Part shown: one piece after another, positions 1-7,705 of the stretch | How the letters are laid out: each line of letters opens with the position of its first letter | Position numbering within the stretch: position 1 is the stretch's first letter | From: an uncultured Alphaproteobacteria bacterium | Lineage (GTDB): Bacteria > Pseudomonadota > Alphaproteobacteria > Rhizobiales > Ancalomicrobiaceae | Length of the DNA stretch: 36,193 nucleotides | Direction of reading: 5' to 3' | Assembly: GCA_937919435.1 (NCBI GenBank) | Contig: CALFRR010000093.1 | Span: 1-36,193 of the forward strand | The notes under the pieces: generated by a model | Seen by the model: only the letters and a program-made list of their open reading frames with translations | What the model was told of the DNA's origin: nothing | The model's database searches: none | Position numbers and translations under genes: made by a program

Positions 1-102
1 CGCGTCGCCGGCGAGACCTGGCCCGCGGCGGTCGCGGAGTTCCGCGATCCCACCGCGGTCCGCGCCTTCCTCGCCCACCTGCTCGAGGAGACCGATCGAT
101 GA
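1..102 (+). CDS. otsB: C-terminal end of probable trehalose-6-phosphate phosphatase (partial)
   Basis: Only the last 33 residues are present, reading in frame 1 from the window edge to TGA at 100-102 and ending in LLEETDR. The stop overlaps the start of the next gene (ATGA, 99-102), so it belongs to the same operon as the GH15 hydrolase and trehalose-6-phosphate synthase. The tail (AVRAFLAHLLEE) resembles the last helix of OtsB phosphatases, which would convert trehalose-6-phosphate to trehalose. The assignment rests mostly on operon context because no catalytic DxDGT motif lies within the window. Confidence 0.5.
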   Translation, partial: RVAGETWPAAVAEFRDPTAVRAFLAHLLEETDR

Positions 103-1886
103 TCACCCCCGCCACTCTCGACCTCGCGGTCGTCGGAAACTCGACCGTCGCCGCACTGATCGACCGCTCCGGCACCGTCGTCTGGGGCTGCTGGCCGCGC
201 TTCGACGGTGTCCCGGTGTTCTCCGCCCTGCTCGGCGGCGACACCCCCGCCCACGGCTTCTTCTCGATCGGCTTCGACGAGATCGCGCACTGCGAGCAGA
301 CCTACGAGCGCAACACCGCCGTCGTCCGCACCGTGATCACCGCCCCGGACGGCGCGGCGATCGCGATCACCGACTTCGCCCCGCGTTTCGCCCAGTTCGG
401 CCGCACCTACCGGCCGCCGATGTTCGTCCGGATCGTCGAGCCGATCGCCGGCGTGCCGTTGATCCGCATCCGCCTGCGTCCCGGCGACGGCCGCGGCGGT
501 CCGGCCGAGCGCCGGGTCGCCGGCTCCAATCACGTCCGTTGGATCGACGACACCGCCGCCATCCGTCTGACCACCGACGCCTCGATCAACCACGTGGTCG
601 GCGAGAACCGCTTCGTCCTGAAGCGGCCGCTGACCTTCGTCCTCCATCCCGACGAGACGCTGGGGGATTCGGCGACCCGGATCGGCGCCGATTTCCTGGA
701 GCGCACCCGGAGTCACTGGCGGGACTGGGTCCGCGCGCTGAACCTGCCCTACGAATGGCAGCCGGCGGTGATCCGGGCCGCGATCACCCTCCAGCTCTGC
801 GCCTTCGAGGACACCGGCGCGATCGTCGCCGCCCTGACCACCTCGATCCCCGAGGCGCCCGGCACCGAACGCACCTGGGACTATCGCTTCTGCTGGATCC
901 GCGACGCCTTCTTCACCGTCCATGCGCTGAACCGGGTCGGCGCGACGCCGACCATGGAACGCTTCATCGACTACGTCACCGACATCATCGCGATCGAGGG
1001 CGGACCGGGGCTGAAGCCCCTCTATCCGGTGGTCCCCGAGAACCCCGCCGACGAGGAGATCCTGCCCGGCCTCGCCGGCTATCGCGGTCAGGGGCCGGTG
1101 CGGATCGGCAACGCGGCGCGCGAACAGGTCCAGCACGACGTCTGGGGCAGCGTGGTGCTCGCCGCCTGGCAGATGTTCTTCGACGAGCGCCTGCCGAAGA
1201 AGGGCGACGTCGCCCTCTACCGGCTGCTGGAACCGCTCGGCCAGGCGGCGCTCGCCCATGCCCTGGAGCCCGACGCCGGCATCTGGGAATACCGCCACCG
1301 CACCTCGGTCCACACCTTCTCCGCGGCGATGTGCTGGGTCGCCGCCGACCGGCTCGACGGCATCGCCGCGACCCTCGGCCTCGACGCGGAGAGCGCGGAA
1401 TGGCGCACCGCCGCCGACGCCCTGCGCGAGATCGTCCTCGACCGCGCCTGGAACCCGGCCGGCTTCTTCGCCGGCACCCTCGACGGCGACGATCTCGACG
1501 CCTCCGTCCTGGTGCTCCACGAGATCGGCATCGTCTCGGCGACCGATCCCCGCTTCCGCGCCACCGTCGACACCATCGGCGAGCGCCTCGCCCACGACGG
1601 CCACGTCCGCCGCTACGCCGCCGCCGACGATTTCGGCGTGCCCGCCGTCGCCTTCACCATCTGCACCTTCTGGTACGTCGATGCGCTCGCCGCCTCGGGC
1701 CGGACCGAGGAGGCACGGCGCCTGTTCGAGGATCTGCTCACCCGCCGCAACCACGTCGGCCTGCTGTCGGAGGACCTCGATCCGACCACGGGCGAGCTCT
1801 GGGGGAACTTTCCGCAGACTTATTCGATGTCCGGTCTGATCGTCGCCGCGATGCGGCTGTCGAAGGGATGGGAGACCACGCGATGA
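99..1886 (+). CDS. Glycoside hydrolase family 15 protein (glucoamylase/trehalase-like)
   Basis: This 595-residue protein has the N-terminal beta-sandwich typical of bacterial GH15 enzymes (LAVVGNSTVAALIDRSGTVVWG, beginning at residue 8) followed by an (alpha/alpha)6-barrel catalytic domain. The catalytic region includes TWDYRFCWIRDA around residues 255-267 and SEDLDPTTGELWGNFPQTYS around 557-576, which carry the acid/base positions of the family. No signal peptide is visible, so it is probably cytoplasmic. Known family members hydrolyse alpha-linked glucose from the non-reducing end, and some act as trehalases. It overlaps the preceding otsB-like gene and the following otsA by ATGA junctions, indicating translational coupling. 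Substrate (trehalose, maltodextrin or another alpha-glucoside) cannot be decided from sequence; context favours trehalose metabolism. Confidence 0.88.
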   Translation: MITPATLDLAVVGNSTVAALIDRSGTVVWGCWPRFDGVPVFSALLGGDTPAHGFFSIGFDEIAHCEQTYERNTAVVRTVITAPDGAAIAITDFAPRFAQFGRTYRPPMFVRIVEPIAGVPLIRIRLRPGDGRGGPAERRVAGSNHVRWIDDTAAIRLTTDASINHVVGENRFVLKRPLTFVLHPDETLGDSATRIGADFLERTRSHWRDWVRALNLPYEWQPAVIRAAITLQLCAFEDTGAIVAALTTSIPEAPGTERTWDYRFCWIRDAFFTVHALNRVGATPTMERFIDYVTDIIAIEGGPGLKPLYPVVPENPADEEILPGLAGYRGQGPVRIGNAAREQVQHDVWGSVVLAAWQMFFDERLPKKGDVALYRLLEPLGQAALAHALEPDAGIWEYRHRTSVHTFSAAMCWVAADRLDGIAATLGLDAESAEWRTAADALREIVLDRAWNPAGFFAGTLDGDDLDASVLVLHEIGIVSATDPRFRATVDTIGERLAHDGHVRRYAAADDFGVPAVAFTICTFWYVDALAASGRTEEARRLFEDLLTRRNHVGLLSEDLDPTTGELWGNFPQTYSMSGLIVAAMRLSKGWETTR

Positions 1887-4186
1887 GTACGACCGACGTC
1901 AGAAGCGAGGTCCGCACCTCGCCGCGCCGCAGCATCGGCGCCTTCCTCGGCCGGTTCCTGCGCAACCGGGCGACACGCTGGAGCCTCGGCCTCTTCGCCG
2001 CGACGGCCGTCCTGGTGCTCGCCCTGACCCCGCTCACCACACTGCTGGTCGAAGGCTGGGCCCGCCAGGACGTCGACCTGCGGTCGCGACTGGTGGCGCG
2101 CACCGTCCGCGAGCAGGTCGCCGGCCCCTATCGGATCGGCGAGAACGACGTCGGCCGGATCTTCGACACCCTCTCCGAGGACGAGCGCCTCGTCGCGCTC
2201 GGCTTCTGCGACGAGACCGGCACGATGCGCTGGGCGACCCGGGCGATGCCGCCCTCGCTCACCTGCGCCACGCTGCCGCTGCGCCAGACCGATTCCGCCA
2301 CCGCCCGCAAACTCGACCGGCAGCACGTCCACATCGGCATCTCGCCGATCGCCCTGGTCGGTCACAAGGGCCACCTTCTGGTGCTGCACGACCTCGCCTT
2401 CGTCGACGAGCGGGTCGCCTCGGTCCGGATCTGGGTGACGGCGGCGCTCGCTTCCGCGGTGATGGGCTTCGGCCTGGTCGCCGCCGGCATCGGCTGGCTG
2501 CTGTTGCGCCGCTTCGGCCTCGCCGCCGAACGCCGTCCGGCGCCGCCGCTCCCGCTCGACGGGGAGCCGCCGCGCGAGCCCTCGCCGATCACCCGCGAGT
2601 TCCGCGCCATGGTCCGCGAGCTGCGCGGCGAGCGGAAGTTCGCCGAAGGCATCTTCGTCGAGTGGTCGCCGAAGACGTTGCGCCAGCTGCTGGTCGAGGA
2701 ACTGCCCGGCGCCGAGGTGCTGGTGGTGTCGAACCGCGAGCCCTACATCCACAACCGCAACACCGCCGGCGGCGTCGATCTGCAACTGCCGGCGAGCGGC
2801 CTCGTCTCGGCGCTCGAGCCGGTGATGCGGACCTGCGGCGGCACCTGGATCGCCCACGGCTCAGGCACCGCCGACCGCGACACCGTCGACGGGGCGGACC
2901 GCGTCCGCGTGCCGCCGGCCAAGCCCGACTACACCCTGCGCCGCGTCTGGCTCTCCGACGACGACGTCGACGGCTACTACTACGGCTTCGCCAACGAGGG
3001 CCTCTGGCCGCTCTGCCACACCGCCTTCGTCCGCCCGACCTTCCGCGCCCGCGACTTCGAGCGCTATCGGGCGGTCAACGAGCGCTTCGCCGAGGTGGTG
3101 GTCGCCGAGGCCGGCCGCGACGATCCGATCGTCCTGGTCCAGGACTATCACTTCGCGCTTCTGCCGCGGATGATCCGCAACCGACTGCCGAAGGCGACGA
3201 TCGTCACCTTCTGGCACATCCCCTGGCCGAACGCCGAGACCTTCGGCATCTGCCCGTGGCGGGAGGAGATCATCGACGGCCTGCTCGGCTCGTCGATCGT
3301 CGGCTTCCACACCCGCCAGCACTGCAACAACTTCATCGACAGCACCGACCGCCACCTCGAGTGCCGCATCGACCGCGAGCACGACTCGGTGACCGTCGCC
3401 GGTCTCGACACCCTGGTGCGGGCCTATCCGATTTCGATCGAATGGCCGCCGTCCGCCCTCGCCGGTCAGGCGTCGGTCGCCGAGGCCCGCACGGCGGTGC
3501 GCGAACGGCTCGGCTACGGCCCCGAGGTGCGGCTCGCCGTCGGCATCGAGCGCTTCGACTACACCAAGGGGATCATCGACCGGATGCGGGCGATCGACGA
3601 CCTGCTCGAGCACCATCCCGAATGGATCGGCCGCTTCGCCTTCGTCCAGGCCGCCGCCCCGACTCGTTCGACCCTGGCGAGCTACCGGGCGATCCAGGAC
3701 GAGGCGATCCGGGTCGCCGAGGAGATCAACACCCGCTTCCGTCACGACGGTTGGGAACCGATCCGCCTGACCATCCGCCATCACGACCAGCACGAGGTCT
3801 ACGAGCTTTTCCGGGCCGCCGACGTCTGCGTCGTGTCGAGCCTGCACGACGGCATGAATCTGGTCGCCAAGGAATTCGTCGCCGCCCGCGACGACGAGCG
3901 CGGCGTGCTGGTGCTGTCGTGCTTCGCCGGCGCCTCGCGCGAGCTGTCGGAGGCGCTGATCGTCAACCCCTACGACACCCACGCCATGGCCGATGCGCTG
4001 CACGACGCGCTGACCATGCCGCCGGAGATCCAGCGCCAGCGGATCGCCCTGATGCGCGATCAGGTCCGCGAGCGCAACGTCCACCGCTGGGCGGCGCAGA
4101 TGCTGCTCGATGCGGCACAGATCCGTCGGCGCGACGCGATCCGCCACGCCTCCGCGGCGGACCGTCCCGCCGTCTCGATCAGTTGA
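1883..4186 (+). CDS. otsA: Trehalose-6-phosphate synthase with N-terminal membrane/sensor region
   Basis: A 767-residue GT20 enzyme that transfers glucose from a nucleotide sugar to glucose-6-phosphate. The ATG at 1883 overlaps the upstream stop (ATGA); the open frame extends back to 539 but that part is a shadow of the GH15 gene. Residues about 278-750 are the catalytic domain: VLVVSNREPY, a glycine loop TAGGVDLQL, GIERFDYTKG (counterpart of the OtsA DRLDYSKG, with the Arg and Lys that bind phosphates) and DGMNLVAKEFVAAR. E. coli OtsA is about 470 residues, so roughly 275 residues are extra. These hold a hydrophobic segment at about 33-55, a likely periplasmic stretch at about 56-182 and a second segment at about 183-208, followed by a charged linker. 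The architecture resembles a membrane sensor joined to the enzyme. The gene converges on dppF and their ends overlap by 8 bp. Confidence 0.93.
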   Translation: MSTTDVRSEVRTSPRRSIGAFLGRFLRNRATRWSLGLFAATAVLVLALTPLTTLLVEGWARQDVDLRSRLVARTVREQVAGPYRIGENDVGRIFDTLSEDERLVALGFCDETGTMRWATRAMPPSLTCATLPLRQTDSATARKLDRQHVHIGISPIALVGHKGHLLVLHDLAFVDERVASVRIWVTAALASAVMGFGLVAAGIGWLLLRRFGLAAERRPAPPLPLDGEPPREPSPITREFRAMVRELRGERKFAEGIFVEWSPKTLRQLLVEELPGAEVLVVSNREPYIHNRNTAGGVDLQLPASGLVSALEPVMRTCGGTWIAHGSGTADRDTVDGADRVRVPPAKPDYTLRRVWLSDDDVDGYYYGFANEGLWPLCHTAFVRPTFRARDFERYRAVNERFAEVVVAEAGRDDPIVLVQDYHFALLPRMIRNRLPKATIVTFWHIPWPNAETFGICPWREEIIDGLLGSSIVGFHTRQHCNNFIDSTDRHLECRIDREHDSVTVAGLDTLVRAYPISIEWPPSALAGQASVAEARTAVRERLGYGPEVRLAVGIERFDYTKGIIDRMRAIDDLLEHHPEWIGRFAFVQAAAPTRSTLASYRAIQDEAIRVAEEINTRFRHDGWEPIRLTIRHHDQHEVYELFRAADVCVVSSLHDGMNLVAKEFVAARDDERGVLVLSCFAGASRELSEALIVNPYDTHAMADALHDALTMPPEIQRQRIALMRDQVRERNVHRWAAQMLLDAAQIRRRDAIRHASAADRPAVSIS

Positions 4187-5189
4187 CCGGGCCGACGTCG
4201 TCGCGGATGCACGCGACGAGGTGGCCGGGCGAGACCTCCCGCGGCGTCCGCGCCGCGGGCTCCGCGCAGGCCGGCAGCACGTGCCGGCAGCGGGTGCGGA
4301 AGACGCAGCCCGACGGCGGGTTCATCGGGCTCGGCACTTCGCCCTCGAGCAGGATCTTGTCGCGCGCCGCGTCCGGATCCGGCACCGGCGCGGCGGAGAG
4401 CAGCGCCAGCGTGTAGGGATGGCGCGGCCGCCGGTAGAGCTCGCGGCTCGGCGCCAGCTCCATCAGCCGGCCGAGGTACATCACCGCCACCCGGTCGGAG
4501 ACGTGGCGCACCACGGCGAGATCGTGGGCGATGAACAGCACCGCGAGGCCGAGTTCGCGCTGCAGATCGCGCAGCAGATTGACCACCTGGGCCTGGACCG
4601 AGACGTCGAGCGCCGACACCGGCTCGTCGGCGACGATGAAGTCCGGCTCGACCGCCAGCGCCCGGGCGATGCCGATGCGTTGGCGCTGACCGCCGGAGAA
4701 CTCGTGCGGGAAGCGCTCCAATGCGTCCGCTCCGAGCCCGACCCGTTCGAGCAGACGGACCACCCGGTCGCGCCGATCCGCCTTGTCGCCGATGCCGTGG
4801 ATCACCAGCGCCTCGCCGATCACCTCGCGCACCCGCTGCCGCGGGTCGAGGCTGGCATAGGGGTCCTGGAAGACGATCTGCATCCGCCGGCGCATTTCGC
4901 GCATCTCGGCCGGCGCCAGCGTGGTGATCTCGCGTCCGTCGAAGCGCACCGAGCCGGCGGTCGGCTCGATCAGCCGGAGGATCGAGCGCCCCGCTGTGGT
5001 CTTGCCGGATCCGCTCTCGCCGACCAGCCCCAGCACTTCGCCGCGGTCGAGATCGAAGGAGAGGTCGGAGACCGCCTCGACCCGGCCGATCTCGCGCCGG
5101 AAGACGCCGCCGAGGACCGGGAACGCCTTGCCGAGGCCGCGCACGCGCAGCAGCGGTTCGGCCGGGACGGGCGCGGGCGTGTCGGTCAT
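4179..5189 (-). CDS. Peptide ABC transporter ATP-binding protein (DppF-type)
   Basis: A 336-residue ATPase that would power a di/oligopeptide-type importer together with the DppD-like partner. Visible motifs are Walker A GESGSGKTT (57-65), signature SGGQRQRIGIARAL (165-178), Walker B FIVADEP (184-190) and the switch His in LFIAHDLAV. The C-terminus has the oligopeptide-transporter extension RHPYTLALLSAAP and cysteines near 295, 301, 308 and close to the end, matching the cysteine cluster known from this subfamily, which binds an iron-sulfur centre in at least one DppD. It is the last gene of an eight-gene operon and its start overlaps the dppD-like stop (ATGA at 5186-5189). Its stop overlaps otsA's convergent stop, leaving no room for a separate terminator. 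Confidence 0.93.
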   Translation of the reverse strand: MTDTPAPVPAEPLLRVRGLGKAFPVLGGVFRREIGRVEAVSDLSFDLDRGEVLGLVGESGSGKTTAGRSILRLIEPTAGSVRFDGREITTLAPAEMREMRRRMQIVFQDPYASLDPRQRVREVIGEALVIHGIGDKADRRDRVVRLLERVGLGADALERFPHEFSGGQRQRIGIARALAVEPDFIVADEPVSALDVSVQAQVVNLLRDLQRELGLAVLFIAHDLAVVRHVSDRVAVMYLGRLMELAPSRELYRRPRHPYTLALLSAAPVPDPDAARDKILLEGEVPSPMNPPSGCVFRTRCRHVLPACAEPAARTPREVSPGHLVACIRDDVGPVN

Positions 5190-6190
5190 GGCAGGTCCTT
5201 CCGGCGATGGCAGCGGACGACATGGTCGGCGGCGACCGCGTCGAGCGTCGGTTCGGTGGTCCGGCAGGCGTCCTCGGCGAACCCGCAGCGCGGCGCGAAG
5301 GTGCAGCCGGGCGGCCGGTCGAGCGGACTCGGCACGTTGCCGGGGATCGCCGCCAGTCGCTCCTCGCTCTCCCCGTCGGCACCGAGATGCGGCATCGAGG
5401 CGAGCAGCCCGCGGGTGTAGGGGTGGCGCGGGCTCGAAAACAGGGTGCGGACGTCGGCCTCCTCGACCACCCGTCCCGCATAGACCACCGCCACCCGTTG
5501 GGCGATCTCGGCGACCACCCCGAGATTGTGGGTGACGAACAGGATCGAGGTGCCGGTCTCCGCCTGGAGCCGGCGCATCAGATCGAGGATCTGGGCCTGG
5601 ATGGTGACGTCGAGGGCGGTGGTCGGCTCGTCGGCGATCAGCAGCGTCGGCCGGCAGATCAGCGCCATGGCGATCATCACCCGCTGCCGCATGCCGCCCG
5701 ACATCTGGTGCGGATATTCGTCGAGTCGGCGTTCCGCCGCGGGGATCCCGACCCGCCGCAGCTGGGCCAGCGCCTCCGCCCGCGCCTCGGCCTTCGACAG
5801 GCCGCGATGATGGCGCAGCGTCTCGCCGATCTGGTCGCCGACCGTGTAGACCGGGTTGAGCGAGGTCATCGGCTCCTGGAAGATCATCCCGATCTCGTCG
5901 CCGCAGACGTCGCGCATCTGGCGTAGCGACAGCTTCGCCAGATCCCGGACCTCGCCGTCGCGGCCGCGGAACAGGATCTCGCCGGAGACGATGCGGCCCG
6001 GCGGGGTCGGAATCAGACGCATCACCGAGAGGCCGGTCACCGACTTGCCGGAACCGGACTCGCCGACCACGGCGAGGGTCTCGCCGCGGCCGATCTTCAG
6101 CGAAATGCCGTCGACCGCCTTGGCGACGCCGCCGTCGGTGTCGAAGTGGGTCCTCAGGTCGGTGATCTCGAGGGTGGTCGCGGCGTCCAT
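5186..6190 (-). CDS. Peptide ABC transporter ATP-binding protein (DppD-type)
   Basis: A 334-residue ATPase with Walker A GESGSGKSV, signature SGGMRQRVMIAMAL, Walker B LLIADEPTTALD and the oligopeptide C-terminal extension RHPYTRGLLASMP, again with a cysteine-rich tail (CTFAPRCGFAEDAC). It pairs with the adjacent DppF-type subunit to energise the permeases encoded about 3 kb upstream in the same operon. A GAGAGG ribosome-binding site lies just ahead of the ATG. Ten bases separate it from the PLP-enzyme gene upstream, so the catabolic genes are inserted between the permease and ATPase genes of one transporter. Substrate specificity cannot be read from the ATPases. Confidence 0.93.
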   Translation of the reverse strand: MDAATTLEITDLRTHFDTDGGVAKAVDGISLKIGRGETLAVVGESGSGKSVTGLSVMRLIPTPPGRIVSGEILFRGRDGEVRDLAKLSLRQMRDVCGDEIGMIFQEPMTSLNPVYTVGDQIGETLRHHRGLSKAEARAEALAQLRRVGIPAAERRLDEYPHQMSGGMRQRVMIAMALICRPTLLIADEPTTALDVTIQAQILDLMRRLQAETGTSILFVTHNLGVVAEIAQRVAVVYAGRVVEEADVRTLFSSPRHPYTRGLLASMPHLGADGESEERLAAIPGNVPSPLDRPPGCTFAPRCGFAEDACRTTEPTLDAVAADHVVRCHRRKDLP

Positions 6191-6200
6191 GGCGTGCCTC

Positions 6201-7262
6201 TCAGACGGTCCGGCCGCGTGCCGCCACCACCCGCTCGCCGACCACCTCGCCGCCGCGGACGCAGACGACCCGGTCGTGCAGGTTGGAGACGACGCAGACG
6301 TGGTTCGGCACGATGGTCAGGTGGCCGCCGATCGCCGGACGCCCTTCGGCGGCGGAGAAGTCGATCACCCCGTGCTCCTCGTTCAGCCGGTAGACGACCG
6401 CCTTCGGATACTCGAGCACCAGTCCGTAGCCCTCGCCGGCGCTCGCCGGCACCCGGTCGCTCGACAGGGTCTTCGTTCCGGAATCGATCACCACCCGGTC
6501 GGGTGTCGGCATGCTGACCACCGTGACGATCACGTGGAAGGCGACCTCGTCGAGGCTCGCCACCCCCGCCGCGACGGTCGCCCGGTCCTGGTAGACGTAG
6601 GTGCCGACCCGGAGTTCGGTGGCGCCCTCCACGTCGTGGGTCGACCAGCAGCCCGGCGTGCCGCCGACCGAGACCACCTCGAGCGGAATGCCGGCGGCGG
6701 CGAGCGCCTGCTTCGCCTCGGCGACGAAGGAGGCGGTCTTCGGTCCGCGCGGATAGGTCATCAGACCGCGGAACACCACGGCGCCGTTGCCGGCGGCGCG
6801 ACGGGCGAGCACCATCGCCTCGTCGACCGACTGGACGCCGCAGCGCCCGTCGCCGGAGTCGAACTCGATCAGCACGCCGATCTCGCGCCCCGCCTCGGCG
6901 GCGGCCGCTGCCACGGTGTCGAGGGCGACGGCGTTGTCGAGCGCCACCGACAGCCGCCGGGTCTTGCGGGCGAGTTCGGCGAGCGGCGCGATCTTGGTCG
7001 GCCCGACGATCGGATAGGTGAGCAGGATGTCCTCGCAGCCCGCCTCGGCGAAGACCAGCGCCTCGGAGATCTTCTGGCAGGTGATGCCGACCGCGCCGAG
7101 TTCGATCTGCCGGCGGGCGATCTCGGGAAGCTTGTGCGTCTTGATGTGCGGCCGGAGCTTCAGCCCGTGTTCGTCGCAATAGGCCTGCATCCGGACGAGA
7201 TTGGCCTCGACCCGGTCGAGATCGACGACGGGGACGGGCGTATCGAGATCGGCGAGCCGCAT
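6201..7262 (-). CDS. PLP-dependent D-serine dehydratase / D-threonine aldolase-like enzyme
   Basis: A 353-residue fold-type III PLP enzyme (alanine-racemase-like TIM barrel plus a C-terminal beta domain). The N-terminal LRPHIKTHK carries the lysine expected to bind PLP, and the C-terminal VPNHVC supplies a metal site of the His-x-Cys type. Known D-threonine aldolases use His-x-Asp, whereas eukaryotic D-serine dehydratase and bacterial D-threo-hydroxyaspartate dehydratase use His-x-Cys, so a D-hydroxyamino-acid dehydratase (ammonia lyase) is the better guess. Its position next to ridA agrees, since such enzymes release reactive enamines. A GAGGAGAG ribosome-binding site precedes the ATG. Family assignment is firm; the exact reaction is inferred. 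Confidence 0.85.
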   Translation of the reverse strand: MRLADLDTPVPVVDLDRVEANLVRMQAYCDEHGLKLRPHIKTHKLPEIARRQIELGAVGITCQKISEALVFAEAGCEDILLTYPIVGPTKIAPLAELARKTRRLSVALDNAVALDTVAAAAAEAGREIGVLIEFDSGDGRCGVQSVDEAMVLARRAAGNGAVVFRGLMTYPRGPKTASFVAEAKQALAAAGIPLEVVSVGGTPGCWSTHDVEGATELRVGTYVYQDRATVAAGVASLDEVAFHVIVTVVSMPTPDRVVIDSGTKTLSSDRVPASAGEGYGLVLEYPKAVVYRLNEEHGVIDFSAAEGRPAIGGHLTIVPNHVCVVSNLHDRVVCVRGGEVVGERVVAARGRTV

Positions 7263-7281
7263 GGGTCTCTCCTCGATTGGC

Positions 7282-7309
7282 CGGACGGCCCCGCGATCGG
7301 GGCCGTCCG
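7282..7309 (-). other. Intra-operon hairpin between ridA and the PLP-enzyme gene
   Basis: A perfect 11-bp inverted repeat (CGGACGGCCCC and its complement, 6-base loop) fills half of the 55-bp gap. On the transcribed strand it is followed by GCCAATCGAGG rather than a T tract, so it looks more like an RNA-stabilising or processing structure than a full terminator. Confidence 0.5.
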
Positions 7310-7317
7310 AATTGGAT

Positions 7318-7695
7318 TCACGGAAGCACGGCGATGCAGTCGATTTCGACCTGGATGCCGGCGAGGCCGGCCTGGACGGTGGTCCGCGCCGGCGGCTCCT
7401 TCGGAAAGAAGCTCTTGTAGACCTCGTTGTAGGCGCCGAACTTGCCGAGATCGGTCAGATAGGCGGTGACCTTGACCACATGGGCGAGGTCGGTGCCGGC
7501 GGCCTTCAGGATGGTCTCGAGGTTCCGCAGGGTCTGCGCGACCTCGCCCTCGAAGTCGGCCGGAAGCGCGCCGGTCTTCGGCTCGTGCGGGCCCTGGCCG
7601 GACACCCAGACGAAACCGTTGGCGATGATCGCATGCGAATAGGGGCCGGCCGGCTTCGGGCCGTCCGCGGCGAAGATGGGAGTACGGTTGCTCAT
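7318..7695 (-). CDS. RidA family protein (reactive imine/enamine deaminase)
   Basis: A 125-residue protein of standard RidA/YjgF length. It has the family's features: AGPYSHAI near the N-terminus, VWVSGQG, the conserved arginine in PPARTTVQ and the glutamate in VEIDCIAV near the C-terminus, which in RidA bind the carboxylate and activate water. RidA hydrolyses 2-aminoacrylate and related imines released by PLP dehydratases and some oxidases. It lies between the N-acyl-D-amino-acid deacylase (10 bp away) and the PLP enzyme, so a housekeeping role in this pathway is likely. An AGAGGT ribosome-binding site precedes the ATG. Confidence 0.92.
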   Translation of the reverse strand: MSNRTPIFAADGPKPAGPYSHAIIANGFVWVSGQGPHEPKTGALPADFEGEVAQTLRNLETILKAAGTDLAHVVKVTAYLTDLGKFGAYNEVYKSFFPKEPPARTTVQAGLAGIQVEIDCIAVLP

Positions 7696-7705
7696 CGTGA
7701 CCTCT

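Noticed and set aside
539..1882. The upstream extension of the otsA frame
   Set aside because: It lies entirely within the GH15 gene in another frame and gives an arginine-rich sequence; the ATGA start at 1883 is better supported.
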